Source of the DNA: Burkholderiales bacterium
Lineage (GTDB): Bacteria > Pseudomonadota > Gammaproteobacteria > Burkholderiales > Burkholderiaceae_C
DNA: 64,000 bases
Assembly: GCA_030604135.1 (NCBI GenBank)
Contig: JAUVWL010000006.1
Coordinates: 62,001-126,000 of the forward strand
Reading direction: 5' to 3'
In this document: positions 62,711 to 64,000 of the stretch, piece after piece
Layout of the letters: every line of letters begins with the position of its first letter
How positions within the stretch are numbered: the stretch's first letter is position 1
Position numbers and translations under genes: made by a program
Notes under the pieces: model-generated
What the model saw: the letters and a program-made list of their open reading frames with translations, nothing else
Told to the model about the DNA's origin: nothing
The model's database searches: none

Positions 62711-63654
62711 GCATCCGCCACTACCTGCAGTTCAAGGACTTCAGCGCCGACGAGTACGGGTACCTGCTGCGCCGCGCGGCCTTCATCAAGGCCAAGTTCA
62801 AGGCGGTCGAGAAGTACCAGCCCTTCGCCGACCCGGACCGCACCCTGGCCATGATCTTCGAAAAAGCCAGCACACGCACCCGCGTGAGCTTCGAGGCCGG
62901 CATGTACCAGATGGGTGGCTCGGTGGTGCACCTGACCACGGGCGACAGCCAGCTCGGCCGTGCCGAGCCGATCGAGGACAGCGCACGCGTGATCAGCCGC
63001 ATGGTCGACATCGTGATGATCCGCACCTTCGGTCAGGACAAGCTGGAAAAGTTCGCCGAGTACTCGCGCGTGCCGGTCATCAACGGCCTGACCAACGAGT
63101 TCCACCCCTGCCAGATCCTGGCCGACCTGTTCACACTGGTGGAATACCGTCCCGCCCCCAGCGGCGACCCGCTTGAGGCAATCAAGGGCAAGGTGGTGGC
63201 CTGGGTGGGCGACGGGAACAACATGGCCAACACCTGGCTGCAGGCCGCCGAGTTGCTGGGTTTCACCGTACACGTGAGCACACCCAGTGGCTACGAGGTG
63301 GACGCCCAGCTGGCCGGCATTTCCAACCCGGGCTGCTACAAGGTGTTCAAGGACCCGAAGGAAGCCTGCAAGGGCGCCGACCTGGTGACCACCGACGTGT
63401 GGACCAGCATGGGTTACGAGGCCGAGAACGAAGTGCGCCGCAAGGCCTTTGCTCAATGGTGTGTGGACGAGGCCATGATGGCCGAGGCCAAGCCCGATGC
63501 CCTGTTCATGCACTGCCTGCCCGCCCACCGCGGCGAGGAAGTGACCGCCGAAGTCATCGACGGCCCGCAGAGCGTGGTGTGGGACGAGGCAGAAAACAGG
63601 ATGCATGTGCAAAAGGCACTCATGGAGTACCTTTTGCTGGGACGGCTGGCATGA
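62707..63654 (+). CDS. argF: Ornithine carbamoyltransferase
   Basis: Arginine-synthesis enzyme of 315 residues that joins carbamoyl phosphate and ornithine. Active-site motifs are complete: STRTR (carbamoyl-phosphate binding), HPCQ, DGNN and HCLPAHRG. ATG at 62707 overlaps the argD stop (ATGA). The last 20 codons have a second, diverged copy 149 bases downstream (63744-63803); the in-frame copy uses rarer codons (ctt, ttg, cgg, gca), unlike the rest of the gene, so the 3' end may have been replaced. Confidence 0.93.
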   Translation: MSIRHYLQFKDFSADEYGYLLRRAAFIKAKFKAVEKYQPFADPDRTLAMIFEKASTRTRVSFEAGMYQMGGSVVHLTTGDSQLGRAEPIEDSARVISRMVDIVMIRTFGQDKLEKFAEYSRVPVINGLTNEFHPCQILADLFTLVEYRPAPSGDPLEAIKGKVVAWVGDGNNMANTWLQAAELLGFTVHVSTPSGYEVDAQLAGISNPGCYKVFKDPKEACKGADLVTTDVWTSMGYEAENEVRRKAFAQWCVDEAMMAEAKPDALFMHCLPAHRGEEVTAEVIDGPQSVVWDEAENRMHVQKALMEYLLLGRLA

Positions 63655-63803
63655 AATGCCAGACGAACCGCCGCGAAGCGGGCATCCTGTTTCGGCGTAG
63701 GCTAACTTTGCGCAGCAAAGTTAAGCGCAGCGGCCACAGCCACAACCGCATGCACGTGCAGAAGGCGCTGATGGAGTACCTGCTGCTGGGCAAGCTGGCC
63801 TGA
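63595..63803 (+). repeat. Duplicated 3' end of argF with short insert
   Basis: The final 60 bases of argF (63595-63654) recur at 63744-63803 with 12 differences; the encoded ends are NRMHVQKALMEYLLLGRLA and the same with K for R. All but two of the changed codons are silent. Between the copies lie 89 bases that include a perfect hairpin, TAACTTTGC-GCA-GCAAAGTTA (63703-63723). The downstream copy is not in frame with a complete gene. The layout resembles the scar of an element that entered the 3' end and restored it. Confidence 0.8.
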
Positions 63804-63845
63804 CATCCCAGGCTTTCTGACCCTGCGGCTTCGGACGGCGTTGAC

Positions 63846-64000
63846 ATGAGCGCGTGCACCACCTGTGGCGCCTGCTGCGCCAGCTTTCGGGTGGACTTCT
63901 CGGTGTATGAGCACGAGGAGCACGGCGGGCGCGTGCCAGCCGGGCTGGCGGTGGAAGTGACCGACAGAACCTGCCGCATGAGGGGCACCGACCACGCACG
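63846..64000 (+). CDS. YkgJ-family cysteine-cluster protein, partial
   Basis: Only the first 51 codons are in the window; the gene runs past the end. The opening MSACTTCGACCASFRVDFS has the Cys-rich C-x2-C-G-x-C-C arrangement of YkgJ-type putative zinc- or iron-chelating proteins, with a further Cys in TCRMRG. The ATG at 63846 has no strong ribosome binding site. It lies 42 bases after the second argF-end copy. Confidence 0.7.
   Translation, partial: MSACTTCGACCASFRVDFSVYEHEEHGGRVPAGLAVEVTDRTCRMRGTDHA

Noticed and set aside
63701-63727. Possible integron attC-like site in the argF insert (GTTAAGC fits the GTTRRRY core)
   Set aside because: The hairpin is only 21 bases with 13 bases between core-like boxes, much shorter than attC sites, and the opposite box does not match the consensus; no integrase nearby.
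1-64000. tRNA, rRNA, CRISPR arrays, insertion sequences
   Set aside because: No cloverleaf-like sequence, rRNA segment, regular spacer-repeat array or transposase frame was found by reading both strands, although a small tRNA could be missed without a covariance search.

Overview
The window is a gene-dense chromosomal segment with high GC. Its reading frames, codon use and gene orders point to a betaproteobacterium of the order Burkholderiales, most likely Comamonadaceae (Hydrogenophaga- or Acidovorax-like). Supporting signs are the block purM / perM-hda-HAD phosphatase-pcnB-folK, the murJ / rpsT pair, a BktB-type ketothiolase, DUF3579 and DUF1415 proteins, and two GC-rich intergenic palindromes of a kind I associate with this family. 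I see no rRNA or tRNA gene, no CRISPR array and no recognisable transposase or integrase. The genus assignment is inference.

Layout. 0-5 kb: start of an unknown minus-strand gene, the ketothiolase bktB, a RavA/ViaA-like MoxR ATPase plus VWA pair, and a 2OG-Fe dioxygenase. 5-11 kb: bacteriohemerythrin, two membrane proteins (DUF2189 and Na/Pi cotransporter type), acrylyl-CoA reductase, a small membrane protein and an acyl-CoA ligase. 11-16.5 kb: a complete general amino-acid ABC transporter (aapJQMP) preceded by a sigma-54-like promoter, then a glycerophosphodiesterase and a small protein. 16.5-22.4 kb: a metal-handling island with a MerR regulator, CDF transporter, CzcI-like protein, TolC-like protein, multicopper oxidase, cupredoxin, DUF411 protein and CusF-like protein. 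22.5-33 kb: a PAS chemoreceptor, a membrane-anchored TAXI protein, DUF1631 and DUF1415 proteins, ettA, an unknown protein, rhlE and a cupin.

33-45 kb: a decaying ECF sigma-factor locus (pseudogene, sigma factor, truncated partner); an SDR-thioesterase-glyoxalase group; an H-NOX sensor overlapping a hybrid histidine kinase; a GlxA-type regulator divergent from a TPR protein; an OmpA-like protein; ChaC; pdxH with an acyltransferase; and an amidohydrolase. 45-51 kb: folK, pcnB, a HAD phosphatase, hda and a permease on the minus strand, facing purM. 51-54.5 kb: a lipoprotein, a lipase-like protein and an exported protein form a compact cassette that may be an effector/partner module; this is my strongest candidate for something undescribed. 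54.5-64 kb: an NAD(P)-binding protein, SirB1-like protein, murJ, rpsT, a second chemoreceptor, YciI and DUF3579 proteins, argD-argF, and the start of a YkgJ-type Cys-cluster protein.

Other points of interest are a 60-bp partial duplication of the argF 3' end separated by a short palindrome-bearing insert, an Fnr-type palindrome before bktB, a possible leaderless start for pdxH, and several TTG starts backed by good ribosome binding sites.
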